A stretch of DNA of 64,000 bases from Magnetospirillum sp. (GTDB lineage: Bacteria > Pseudomonadota > Alphaproteobacteria > Rhodospirillales > Magnetospirillaceae), in assembly GCA_024707145.1 (NCBI GenBank), contig JANQAI010000015.1:31768-95767 (forward strand). The letters are read 5' to 3'. Below, piece after piece: positions 42,720 to 51,065 of the stretch. The notes under the pieces are model-generated. The model was not told where the DNA came from, made no database searches, and worked only from the letters and a program-made list of their open reading frames with translations. Positions within the stretch are counted from its first letter, which is position 1. Each line of letters opens with the position of its first letter. Both the position numbers and the translations under genes were made by a program.

Positions 42720-43700
42720 ATGATCCGCATCCAAGAGCTCACCCACGTCTATCCGGGCGGCCGCAAGGTCGCTCCGCGCATCGCGCTCGACCAGTTGTCG
42801 CTGTCCGTGGGCGAGGGGGAATTCGCCATCCTCTCGGGCCCCAACGGCTCGGGCAAGTCCACCTTGTTCCGCATCCTGTGCGGGCTGGCGCTGCCCAGTT
42901 CCGGCACGGTGATGGTGGGCGGCTTCGACCTGTTCGCCCAGCCCGCCAAGGTGCGCGAGATCCTGGGCGTGGTGTTCCAGAACCCGGCGGTGGACAAGCA
43001 CCTGACCGTGGCCGAGAACCTGAAGATCCATGCCGACCTCTACGGCATCGTCGGCGCCGAGTTCGCGGCCCGCCGCGACGAGGCGCTGGGCTGGACCGAC
43101 CTGGGCGGACGCCTGGACCAGAAGGTGGAAACGCTGTCGGGCGGCCTGGCCCGCCAGGTGGAACTGGCCAAGGTGCTGATGACCCGGCCCAAGGTGCTGC
43201 TGCTGGACGAGCCCACCACCGGCCTGGACCCGTCGTCGCGGCGCAACTTCCTGGATGCCCTGCACCGGCTGCAGCGCGAGCGCGGCATGACCGTGCTGAT
43301 GACCAGCCACGTCTTCGCCGAGGCCGAGGACGTGGACCGCGTCGCCATCATGCGCGAGGGCAAGCTGCTGGCCTTTGACAGCCCGCAGGCGCTCAAGGCG
43401 CGCATCGGCACCGAGATGGTGGTGATCCAGCCCAACGACCCCGAGGCCTTCGCCGAGACCCTGCGCAACGAACTGGGCCTGGCGGTGCGCCGTCACGGCG
43501 ACGAGTTGCGCCTGGAAGAGACCGAGAACGGCGAGGGCCTGCCCATGCTGGAGCGCATCCTGGAACGCTACCGCCCGCTGATCCGCTCCATCTCCATCAA
43601 GCAGCCGGATCTGGAGGATGTCTTCGTGCACGTCACCAGCCGCGCCGTGCCCGAACATGCCGTGCCTCCCCAGGCCCTGCAGAAGGTCGCCAGCCGATGA
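42720..43700 (+). CDS. ABC transporter ATP-binding protein (ABC-2 export type)
   Basis: A 326-aa ATPase. Walker A is GPNGSGKSTLFRIL near residue 40, the ABC signature is LSGGLARQVELAKVL, Walker B is VLLLDEPTTGLDPSS, and the switch His is in MTSHVFAEAEDV. The C-terminal extension of about 100 residues (IGTEMVVIQPNDPEAFAETL) is typical of DrrA/NodI-type exporters. It pairs with the permease that overlaps its stop (ATGA). Confidence 0.93.
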   Translation: MIRIQELTHVYPGGRKVAPRIALDQLSLSVGEGEFAILSGPNGSGKSTLFRILCGLALPSSGTVMVGGFDLFAQPAKVREILGVVFQNPAVDKHLTVAENLKIHADLYGIVGAEFAARRDEALGWTDLGGRLDQKVETLSGGLARQVELAKVLMTRPKVLLLDEPTTGLDPSSRRNFLDALHRLQRERGMTVLMTSHVFAEAEDVDRVAIMREGKLLAFDSPQALKARIGTEMVVIQPNDPEAFAETLRNELGLAVRRHGDELRLEETENGEGLPMLERILERYRPLIRSISIKQPDLEDVFVHVTSRAVPEHAVPPQALQKVASR

Positions 43701-44509
43701 TGCGCGTCGCCGCCTCCCTCGCCATCCGCGAGTTCACCCGTTTCCTGCGCCAGCCCCAGCGCGTGGTGGGCGCCGTCGCCCAGCCGCTGATGTTCTGGCT
43801 GTTCCTCGGCGCCGGCATGGGCGGCAGCTTCCGGCCGCCGGGCATGGAGCAGGTGTCGTACCTGGAGTACTTCTACCCCGGCGTCATGGTGATGATGATG
43901 CTGTTCGCCGCGGTGTTCTCCTGCATCACCATCATCGAGGACCGCGACGCCGGCTTTCTCCAGGGCGTGCTGGTGGCACCCATCAACCGCCTGGGCATCG
44001 TGCTGGGCAAGGTGTCCGGCGCGGTATTGATCGCCTTGGTGCAGGTGGTGCTGTTCAGCGCCGCCGCCCCGTTCCTGGGGCTGACCCTGACCGTGGGCGC
44101 CGTGGCCCTGCTGCTGCTGGCCTTCGTCCTGACCGGCATGGGCTTCGCCTCGCTGGGCTTCCTGCTGGCCTGGGGCTCGCGCTCCACCTCGGGCTTCCAC
44201 GCCATCATGATGGTGCTGCTGATGCCGTTGTGGATGCTGTCCGGCGCCCTGTTCCCGGTGACCGGTGCCCCCGGCTGGCTGAACGTGGTCATGCACGTCA
44301 ACCCGGTGTTCCACGCCCTCAACATCGTCCGCGCGCCGTTCTACGGCGGCATCGGCACCCTGCTGGGCAACGGCACCTACCTGACGTCGCTGGCGGTCAC
44401 CGTGGCTTGGTGCGTCGCCTGCATGGCCTTGTCCATGAAGCGGGTGTCGCGGCGGGAACGCGGCCTGTCCCTCCCTCTCCCGCGTGCGGGAGAGGGCGCC
44501 GAGGCGTAG
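43697..44509 (+). CDS. ABC-2 type transporter permease
   Basis: A 270-aa membrane protein with about six helices. RFLRQPQRVVGAVAQPLMFWLFLGAG and VSYLEYFYPGVMVMMMLFAAVFSCI are typical ABC-2 segments, and the conserved end motif NVVMHVNPVFHALNIVRAPFYGG is present. It probably exports a lipid, polysaccharide or drug with the upstream ATPase. The last 13 or so codons (SLPLPRAGEGAEA) are encoded by an intergenic CTCTCCC palindrome. Confidence 0.9.
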   Translation: MMRVAASLAIREFTRFLRQPQRVVGAVAQPLMFWLFLGAGMGGSFRPPGMEQVSYLEYFYPGVMVMMMLFAAVFSCITIIEDRDAGFLQGVLVAPINRLGIVLGKVSGAVLIALVQVVLFSAAAPFLGLTLTVGAVALLLLAFVLTGMGFASLGFLLAWGSRSTSGFHAIMMVLLMPLWMLSGALFPVTGAPGWLNVVMHVNPVFHALNIVRAPFYGGIGTLLGNGTYLTSLAVTVAWCVACMALSMKRVSRRERGLSLPLPRAGEGAEA

Positions 44510-44592
44510 CCGAAGCGGGTGAGGCAGCCGGGAACGGGGTTCCTCTCACCCGGCCCCGTTGCGGCCACCCTCTCCCGTTGGACGGGAGAGGG
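44472..44592. repeat. CTCTCCC/GGGAGAG palindromes joining two convergent genes
   Basis: CCTCTCCCGCGTGCGGGAGAGG and CCCTCTCCCGTTGGACGGGAGAGGG are two hairpins about 70 bp apart. The first lies inside the 3' end of the permease, the second inside the 3' end of the convergent 400-codon gene. Each therefore supplies C-terminal codons. Confidence 0.65.
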
Positions 44593-45748
44593 AAAGATCG
44601 TCCGATTTGGTCTGGGTCAACGCGCCCCGCATGTCCGCCTTCTTCTCGTCGTCGGCATCCAAGGTGGCGATGGCGGAATCCAGCCAGCTTTCGATGGTTT
44701 CCTTCCACTGCTCGTGGGTGCCGGTCAGCGGCGGCTCCCGGGCGATGCGCTGGGCCATGGCCTCCACCACCCAGGTCTGGCCGTTGACGCCCAGCACTTG
44801 GCGATAGCGGGCCGGGCCGAACGTTCCATAGGCGGTGAACAGGTACAGGGTGAAGCGGCGGATGTCGTCGCCCAGCACCGGCATCAGGTGCTTCAGCGCC
44901 GCCGGGCTGGTGGCCGCCACCAGCGACACCGCCTTGCGCATCTCGCCCACGTCGTAGCCGGGGAACAGGGCCGCCATGCGCATCTTCTGGCAGACGTTCC
45001 ACAGCACTTCGGCGTTGATGGTGTCGCCGCTGGGGGTGATCAGCCGCTCGGCGGTGTCCAGCAGCAGCGGCACCTTGCCGTCCACCAGGGCGGTCTCGGC
45101 GGTGTGGTCGGCCAGCACCTGCAGCTTCAGTGGATCGCGGAAGTCCAGCAGCTTGTCGCCCAGCTTGGTCACCAGATGCGGCGACAGCGCCGCATAGGCC
45201 GGAATCAATGGCACCTGCCACTCGAACTGCAGGAAATCGCGGATGGCGGTGTACAGCTTCTCGGCCGGGCTGGGCCAATGCTTGCGCTTGGGGCGCTTGG
45301 GCGGCTCGGCCAAGCCCAGCGAGATGGCGATGCCCTGCCACAATCCGATCTTGGGCATGGGCAGCGGCTTGGGCTTGGGGCCCGACAGCCGCTTCTTGAA
45401 ATAGCGCCGCGCGGCGGCCCGCACGACCAGCGCGATGATCTCGGCCAGGGTGCGGCCGCACCACAGCGCGTCGCCGTCGGAGGCGGGGAACAGCCGCTGC
45501 TGGGTGAGCACCACGTGCTTGAACAACTCGGGCCGGGCGCGGAACAGCTGGAACGCCTGATGCAGCAGGGTGGGATCGTCCATGACGCGGTCGTAGACCT
45601 TCTCGCGCGGGACCATGCTCAGGGCGGGCAGGTTGTCGCGCAGGATGTCGGCGATGTCGCGGCGCAGCACGGTGCGCACGGTGTCCACCGGCTGAGCTTC
45701 CGGAACCTGGCGGATTCTGCTGGGTTGGGGGGCGGAGACGGGGGGCAT
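44546..45748 (-). CDS. Conserved hypothetical protein, mostly helical
   Basis: A 400-aa protein of unknown function. It is soluble: segments such as VRTVLRRDIADILRDNLPALSMVP, HQAFQLFRARPELFKHVV and LYTAIRDFLQFEWQVPLIPAYAALSPHLV suggest helices. A basic stretch (KKRLSGPKPKPLPMPK) is near residue 125. There is no signal peptide or known motif. Its last ~15 residues (LSLSRPTGEGGRNGAG) come from the repeat. The 122-bp spacer upstream is unusually AT-rich (TATATTGTATATTTTAAC) and probably contains its promoter. Confidence 0.6.
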   Translation of the reverse strand: MPPVSAPQPSRIRQVPEAQPVDTVRTVLRRDIADILRDNLPALSMVPREKVYDRVMDDPTLLHQAFQLFRARPELFKHVVLTQQRLFPASDGDALWCGRTLAEIIALVVRAAARRYFKKRLSGPKPKPLPMPKIGLWQGIAISLGLAEPPKRPKRKHWPSPAEKLYTAIRDFLQFEWQVPLIPAYAALSPHLVTKLGDKLLDFRDPLKLQVLADHTAETALVDGKVPLLLDTAERLITPSGDTINAEVLWNVCQKMRMAALFPGYDVGEMRKAVSLVAATSPAALKHLMPVLGDDIRRFTLYLFTAYGTFGPARYRQVLGVNGQTWVVEAMAQRIAREPPLTGTHEQWKETIESWLDSAIATLDADDEKKADMRGALTQTKSDDLSLSRPTGEGGRNGAG

Positions 45749-45870
45749 GGCAGTCTATCCCAATATGGAATTGGGAAAAGTGTGACTCGGTTGTGAATAG
45801 GAATGCAACAAATGGTTTATATTGTATATTTTAACAACAACTATAGATAATTTACGCAAAATTGCGGGCA

Positions 45871-46638
45871 TTATTCGCGGAGTGCATCCGCCACCATGTC
45901 GGCGACGATATCCACCAGTTCCGGCTCGGTGCCCAGGCCGGTGGCGAGGCAGATGCGGCGCCCGCTGGCCATGACCGCCTCAGCCTCGCCGGCGTTCAGG
46001 CCGAACAGGGACGGAATGTCCTGGCTGGCATGGGTCCCCTGGGCCACCAGCAGCGGCAGCACGATCAGGTCGCTTTCGGCACGCATTTGCGTCTGCCAAT
46101 CGCGGGCGAAAGGTTCCTGTTCCAGGAAGGCCAGCCGCACCTCGGCGAAGTGGCCCATGGCGGCGATGGCGGCGGCGATGGCCTTGGGCGTTTCGCCCGA
46201 CCCGCCCGGCCGGGCCGAACCGTGGGCAATCAGCAGCAGGCTCGACCGGGAAGGCGTGAAGCCGGCGGCGCGCGCCATGCCGTCGGCGCGGCAGGCCATC
46301 AGGCCGGGGATGCGGCGGTCGCAGCCCACCGGCACGGTATAGTGCAAGGTCCGGCCGTCCCGGCGGGTCAGGGCCCCGTCCAGGCCCATTTCCCGCGGGA
46401 TCAGGATATCGGTGTAATAGCCCTTGCCGGCGAATACCGGCACGATCGCCACCTGGGGGGCGCTCACCAAGCCCAGGGCGCGGTCCAGGCGCGGTTCCTG
46501 CCGCATGAATACCGCCGCCACCTCGCGCCAGGGACCGCGCTGGCGCAATGCTTCTGCCAGGGCGGTGATGGGCCTGGCGCTGTCGGGCTGGCTGGCCGAG
46601 CCGTGGCCGACCAGGATGACGGCGGTTTCCGCGCTCAT
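45871..46638 (-). CDS. cbiX: Two-domain sirohydrochlorin chelatase (CbiX-type)
   Basis: A 255-aa enzyme inserting Co or Fe into sirohydrochlorin. Two homologous CbiX domains are visible, each starting with the His motif: ILVGHGSASQPDSARP near residue 9 and LLIAHGSARPGGSGETP near residue 135. The second metal-site His region is in VFAGKGYYTDILIPRE and LLVAQGTHASQDIP. ATG 46638 overlaps the stop of cobA (ATGA). With cobA, this supplies siroheme or cobalamin precursors. Confidence 0.88.
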   Translation of the reverse strand: MSAETAVILVGHGSASQPDSARPITALAEALRQRGPWREVAAVFMRQEPRLDRALGLVSAPQVAIVPVFAGKGYYTDILIPREMGLDGALTRRDGRTLHYTVPVGCDRRIPGLMACRADGMARAAGFTPSRSSLLLIAHGSARPGGSGETPKAIAAAIAAMGHFAEVRLAFLEQEPFARDWQTQMRAESDLIVLPLLVAQGTHASQDIPSLFGLNAGEAEAVMASGRRICLATGLGTEPELVDIVADMVADALRE

Positions 46639-47429
46639 CCGCCGGCGCTTTCGGGATGGACGGCGCCGTACCAGTCCAGCGCACCGGCCAGCGACACCAC
46701 CTGGCCGATGATGATGAGGGTCGGCGGCTTCATGCCGGTGGCGGCCACCCTGTCCGCCAGAGTGGACAGCGTTCCCAGCACGCGGCGCTGGCGCGGCGTG
46801 GTGCCGTTTTCCACCGCCGCTGCCGGGGTGTCGGGGGGCAGGCCGGCTTCCAGCAGCTTGCCGGCGATCTCGGTCAGATGGGTCAGCCCCATGTAGATGA
46901 CCAGGGTGCAGTGGGGATCGGCCAGCCGCGACCAGTCGTAGTCCAGCGCCTGCCCCTCGCGCCAATGGCCGGTGACCAGCAGTACGCCCTGGGCCAGGCC
47001 GCGATGGGTCAGCGGGATGCCGGCATAGGTGGCGCAGCCCGAGGCCGAGCTGATGCCCGGCACCACTTCGAACGGGATGCCGGCGGTGGCCAGCGCCTCG
47101 GCCTCCTCGGAACCGCGGCCGAAGACGAAGGGATCGCCGCCCTTCAGCCGCACCACCCGGCGGCCGTCGCGGGCCAGGCCGATGAGCAGTTGGTTGATTT
47201 CCGGCTGGGGCAGATGGTGCGACGCGCTCTGCTTGCCGGCATAGATGCGCTCGGCGGTGGCCGGCACCAGCGCCATGATCTCGGCGCTCACCAGGCGGTC
47301 GTAGACCACCACCTCGGCCCCCTGGATCAGGCGCAGCGCCTTCAGCGTCAGCAGGTCGGGGTCTCCCGGGCCGGCACCCACCAGGGCGACCTGGCCAAGA
47401 GACGGGGAAGCGATGGCGGCGGTGGGCAT
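46635..47429 (-). CDS. cobA: Uroporphyrinogen-III C-methyltransferase
   Basis: A 264-aa SUMT enzyme that methylates uroporphyrinogen III twice to precorrin-2. VALVGAGPGDPDLLTLKAL, VVYDRLVS, VVRLKGGDPFVFGRGSEEAEAL and VVPGISSASGCATYAGIPLTHRG are the family's SAM and substrate motifs. No CysG-type dehydrogenase domain is attached, so precorrin-2 oxidation is done elsewhere. It overlaps cbiX by four bases. Confidence 0.97.
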   Translation of the reverse strand: MPTAAIASPSLGQVALVGAGPGDPDLLTLKALRLIQGAEVVVYDRLVSAEIMALVPATAERIYAGKQSASHHLPQPEINQLLIGLARDGRRVVRLKGGDPFVFGRGSEEAEALATAGIPFEVVPGISSASGCATYAGIPLTHRGLAQGVLLVTGHWREGQALDYDWSRLADPHCTLVIYMGLTHLTEIAGKLLEAGLPPDTPAAAVENGTTPRQRRVLGTLSTLADRVAATGMKPPTLIIIGQVVSLAGALDWYGAVHPESAGG

Positions 47430-47573
47430 GGCGGTGGCAAATCAAAGGGTGCAAAGGGCGCTGACGATGGCATGTTTCCCAGGCGAAATCGAGCCCGGCG
47501 TGGGTGCTTCACGGTGCCACTTCCCAAGGGGACGCGGCGGCGATATTTTGGCCTTCGCCCCTTTTTTGCCCCC

Positions 47574-48581
47574 ATGGCGAACCTTTCCGTGACCGCAGCC
47601 CAAGCCACTCCCCACCGTTCGCACCGCCGGCGCACCCTGCGGCGGACGGTCTATCACATGCTGGGCGGCGAGGGGCACGAGGACCCGGTGGTCAAGGCGG
47701 TGGACTGGTTCCTGATCGGGCTGATCGTGCTGAATGTGGTCGCGGTGGTGCTGGAATCCATCGAGCACCTCTCCATCGCCCACGGCCCGGTCTTCCATGC
47801 CTTCGACCTGTTCTCGGTGGCGGTGTTCTCGCTGGAATACCTGCTGCGCCTGTGGACGGCGGTGGAGCCTGGAGGACGTGCGCTTCCACCACCCCCTGTG
47901 GGGACGGTTGCGCTGGGCGGTCTCGGCCATGGCCATCATCGACCTGTTGTCGGTGCTGCCGTTCTTCCTGGGCATGTTCGTCGAGCCTGGACCTGCGCGC
48001 CATCCGGGTGCTGCGCGTGCTGCGGGTGTTCAAGCTGGGCCGTTATTCCATGGCCATGAACGTCATGAGCGCGGTGGCGCGCCAGGAAGCGCGCGCCATC
48101 GGCGCCGTGCTGTTCGTCATGATGGTGGTGCTGATCTTCACCTCCAGCCTGATCTACCTGTTCGAGCACCGGGCCCAGCCCCATGTCTTCGCCGACATTC
48201 CCACCGCCATGTGGTGGGCGGTGGTCACCCTGACCACGCTGGGCTACGGCGACATGGTTCCCATCACGCCGCTGGGGCGTATCCTGGGCGGGCTGACCGC
48301 CGTGCTCGGCGTGGGCATGATCGCGTTGCCGGCCGGTGTGCTGGCCTCGGGCTTTTCCGAGCAGATGCGCATCCGGCGCGAGGAATACCGCGAGGCGGTG
48401 GAACGGGTGCTGGAGGACGGCACCATCAGCCGGCGCGAGCGCCGCCAGCTGGACGAAACCCGCCTCCGCCTCGGCCTGTCCGAGGAAGAGGCGGCGCTGG
48501 TGCTGGAGGACGCGGTGAAGCACCCCTATGCCTGTCCCCATTGCGGCCAGGCTCGTGGGGCGGGCCGGCGGCGGGGAATAG
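47574..48581 (+). CDS. Voltage-gated-type potassium channel (three frameshifts)
   Basis: Six-helix channel, about 334 aa after correction. S1 is WFLIGLIVLNVVAVVLESI and S4 is an Arg ladder (LRAIRVLRVLRVFKLGR). The pore loop is WWAVVTLTTLGYGDMVP with the TLGYGD filter, and S6 is LGVGMIALPAGVLASGF. A cytoplasmic helical tail (YREAVERVLEDGTISRRERR) ends in a Cys pair CPHCGQ. Three extra bases break the frame: 47868 and 47986 (GAG-C-CTG) and 48551 (CAG-G-CTC). The last gives a TAG at 48579; uncorrected, the frame runs into antisense of the next gene. Confidence 0.85.
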
Positions 48582-48589
48582 GCGGCCGG

Positions 48590-50287
48590 TCAGCCGAAAC
48601 CGGCGCGCACCAGCAATTGGTGGAAATCCCGCAGGGCCTTCTGGGCCTTGGCCGGATCGCTGATGCCGTCGATGAAATGGGCGTCGAAATTGGGGCTGCG
48701 CAGCAGGGCGACGATGCGCTGGCGCGCCCGCGCCATGGCCCGGCCCTCGGGCAGCACGCCGGCGGCGGCGAACTGGACCAGGCGCATGGCGCGGTCGCGC
48801 AATGCGCTTTCATGGTGGTCCAGTTTCTCGATCACCTGCTCTTCCACCAGGTACTTTTCCAGGATGCCGTCGATCAGTTCGGCCAGGCGCTTGCGCGTCG
48901 CCTCCGGAAATACCGACTGGCTGACGGTGTGGTGGGCCAGGGTGGCGCGCATCATGCGGTCCTTGGCCGACAGCGTGCGCTGGCACAGCTCGCCCAGGCA
49001 GGTGGCCTCCAGCACCCGGTCGAGCTGGACCATGATGTCGGGGGCGTTGTCGCTGCCGAAATCCGAGCGGGCCAGCTCGCACAGGTAGATCAATCCGAAG
49101 GCCTTGTCGGGCATGGCCTCGTAGGTGGCCTGCAGGGCGACCCGGCGCCCGGTGGCGCCTCCCTCCTCCACCATGCGGGTCTGGCGCAGCGTCAGCGCCT
49201 CGGCGCCCTCGGGGCCGAACAGCAGGCCGGACGGGGTGACCATCCGCTCCACCACGCTGGCATAGGCGGCCCGTTCCTTGGACGGGTCGGTGCGGTAAAG
49301 GGCGTTGGCGGATTTCAGCTGGCGCAGCGCGCGGTCGACCAGCGCCGCCTTGGCGGCGGGCAGCTTGTCGTCCTTGAGCAGGGCGTTGAGCAATTCGGCC
49401 GATGGGCCGGCATCGCTCTTTTCCGCCGGCAGGTTGCCTTCGGACAGGTCGATCATGTGGATGATGGCGCTGGCCAGGCTGGGCTGCCAGCCCAGGATTT
49501 CCTGCACCACGTTGGCTCCCAGCACATCGGCGACGACGCCGTCCAGCAGGTCCAGCGCGCGGGGGTGGGCCTCCTGCTGCGCCAGCCGGCACAGACGGTC
49601 CAGTTTGCCCAGCCAGTTGCGGGTGTCGAGCAGATGGCGCGACAGCGCCACCAGGGCCAGGTAATCGGTTTCCTCCGCCTCGCCCAAATCGTCGATGGCG
49701 GCGATCACCTGATGGAAAGTGCCGCTCAGCTTGGGCAGCTTCAGCCCCTCGGCCCGGCGGGCGCGGGCCGACATGGCGTCGATGGCCTTGTGGATTTCGT
49801 CGCGGCGGACCCGGCTGTCCTGCTGGCTGCCGCGCGTCTGCAGGAAGGCGACGCGGTCCACCGCCGACGGGACCAGCATGTCCTTGTCCTGGACGCGCTT
49901 GAGTTCGCGGTAGTTGTGGAGCAGTTCGGTCGGGGTGACGAGCACCTTTTCCAGGTAGTTGCGCAGGATGCGGTTCATCAGGCCGCGGCTGGCCGCGCCG
50001 TAATAATCCTGGGTGGCTTCGCAACGGGGCGGGGCGCTGTCCACCTCGACGATGCGCACCGGGCCCTCGTCGCGGGAATTGCGGACCTCCGAGAAGATCT
50101 CCTTCTCGACGATCTTGCCGTCGGGGCGGGACCAGTTGTGGATGACCTTGGCGCCCTCGCACTTGTGGTCCATCAGGTAGCGCTTGGCCGCGGCGATCGC
50201 CGTTTCCTGCTTGTCCACATAGGACTGGGCGCTCCATCGCCCGTCCCGCAAGATCTGAATTTCGTAATTGGCGCTGCTTGACGCCAT
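48590..50287 (-). CDS. Large conserved hypothetical protein, alpha-helical
   Basis: A 565-aa soluble protein that I cannot assign. The N-terminal ~60 residues (NYEIQILRDGRWSAQSYVDKQETAI, then KVIHNWSRPDGKIVEKEIF) look like a small beta-rich domain. The rest is helices (NRILRNYLEKVLVTPTELLHNYREL, AMSARARRAEGLKLPKLSGTFHQVIA, FHQLLVRAGFG). No catalytic motif, signal or membrane span is visible. It is convergent with the channel, 8 bp between the stops, and divergent from a small membrane protein gene. Confidence 0.6.
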   Translation of the reverse strand: MASSSANYEIQILRDGRWSAQSYVDKQETAIAAAKRYLMDHKCEGAKVIHNWSRPDGKIVEKEIFSEVRNSRDEGPVRIVEVDSAPPRCEATQDYYGAASRGLMNRILRNYLEKVLVTPTELLHNYRELKRVQDKDMLVPSAVDRVAFLQTRGSQQDSRVRRDEIHKAIDAMSARARRAEGLKLPKLSGTFHQVIAAIDDLGEAEETDYLALVALSRHLLDTRNWLGKLDRLCRLAQQEAHPRALDLLDGVVADVLGANVVQEILGWQPSLASAIIHMIDLSEGNLPAEKSDAGPSAELLNALLKDDKLPAAKAALVDRALRQLKSANALYRTDPSKERAAYASVVERMVTPSGLLFGPEGAEALTLRQTRMVEEGGATGRRVALQATYEAMPDKAFGLIYLCELARSDFGSDNAPDIMVQLDRVLEATCLGELCQRTLSAKDRMMRATLAHHTVSQSVFPEATRKRLAELIDGILEKYLVEEQVIEKLDHHESALRDRAMRLVQFAAAGVLPEGRAMARARQRIVALLRSPNFDAHFIDGISDPAKAQKALRDFHQLLVRAGFG

Positions 50288-50436
50288 TTTACCGCTCCGC
50301 CCTTCTGACGGCTGGTGCTCGCCGCACGATCCTTCTCACAGCAATACAATCTGGGGCGTATGGCTGCCATCGAATTCTTGCGGCCCATTGCGAGAAGGCG
50401 GACAATGCCCAGGTGGAGTTGGCGCAGGAGGTGGCC

Positions 50437-50790
50437 ATGTCGACCTATCGCTTTTCATGGCTGCGCCCCAACGGATGGACGCGCCTGGGTGCTGTAGGCG
50501 CCGTGGTGGTGCTGTTCGCCACGCCCATGCTGTGGGCGGTCGGCGGTTTCGGCGACGGCGACGACACCGTCCGGCGCGCGCTGATCTTCCTGTTCGCCGG
50601 CCTGTGGCTGTTCATCGGCGGCGGCTACGTACTGGGCTGGGCCCTGCGCGGCTTCATGGTGCGCCTGAAGGACCCTGACGAGGATGAGGACGGGGCTCCG
50701 GCCCACCGTCCCGTCGGCTCCCATGCGCCGGCCCATCCACCGGCCCATTCGCCGGCAGGTGCCGGTGGGCTGCACCGTCCCGGGCACTGA
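50437..50790 (+). CDS. Small hypothetical membrane protein with His/Pro-rich tail
   Basis: A 117-aa protein with two helices (WTRLGAVGAVVVLFATPMLWAV and LIFLFAGLWLFIGGGYVLGWAL) and an acidic patch PDEDEDG. The tail repeats HAPAHPPAHSPAG and ends HRPGH, a possible metal-binding stretch. ATG 50437 follows CAGGAGG. Function unknown. It is followed immediately by the convergent tRNA-Thr gene. Confidence 0.65.
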   Translation: MSTYRFSWLRPNGWTRLGAVGAVVVLFATPMLWAVGGFGDGDDTVRRALIFLFAGLWLFIGGGYVLGWALRGFMVRLKDPDEDEDGAPAHRPVGSHAPAHPPAHSPAGAGGLHRPGH

Positions 50791-50795
50791 GGAAA

Positions 50796-50871
50796 TGGTG
50801 CCGGCAGCAGGGTTCGAACCCGCGACCCCCTGATTACAAATCAGGTGCTCTACCAGCTGAGCTATACCGGC
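50796..50871 (-). tRNA. tRNA-Thr (anticodon TGT)
   Basis: The 76-nt molecule has encoded CCA. Acceptor GCCGGTA/TGCCGGC has discriminator A. D arm GCTCAGCTGGTAGAGC, anticodon arm CTGATTTGTAATCAG with TGT, and T arm GCGGGTTCGAACCCTGC are present. Confidence 0.98.
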
Positions 50872-50992
50872 ATCCGTGGCGGAAGGTAGAGGCAAGCGCC
50901 TCCGCCTGCAAGGGGCTGCGTGCGGCAGGGCGTGTGCTGAACTGTGGCAAAACTGTCACAAATTTGAACAATTTTGCCCGCAACTTATGCGG

Positions 50993-51006
50993 ATGATCCA
51001 TATCAA
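50993..51006 (+). promoter_or_regulatory. FNR/Anr-type box upstream of ompW
   Basis: ATGAT-CCAT-ATCAA matches the FNR consensus TTGAT-N4-ATCAA at 9 of 10 positions. Its centre is 66 bp before the ATG. A class II site would place transcription start near 51041, with a plausible -10 TTTAGT at about 51029. ompW is oxygen-regulated by FNR in enterobacteria, which supports the reading. Confidence 0.6.
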
Positions 51007-51065
51007 TGCACGCAAAATATGCCCCTTGTTTAGTCACCCCGTTGTCTTAAACGGGGGATATATCA

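Noticed and set aside
45749..45870. AT-rich island as a replication origin
   Set aside because: It is only about 120 bp, lacks DnaA-box clusters or iterons, and lies beside ordinary genes. It is better explained as a promoter region.
47504..50281. A very long plus-strand open frame running from the potassium channel through to the small membrane protein region
   Set aside because: Beyond 48581 it is the antisense of the well-formed 565-codon gene on the minus strand. It stays open only because the high GC content removes stops, and correcting the break at 48551 ends the channel properly.
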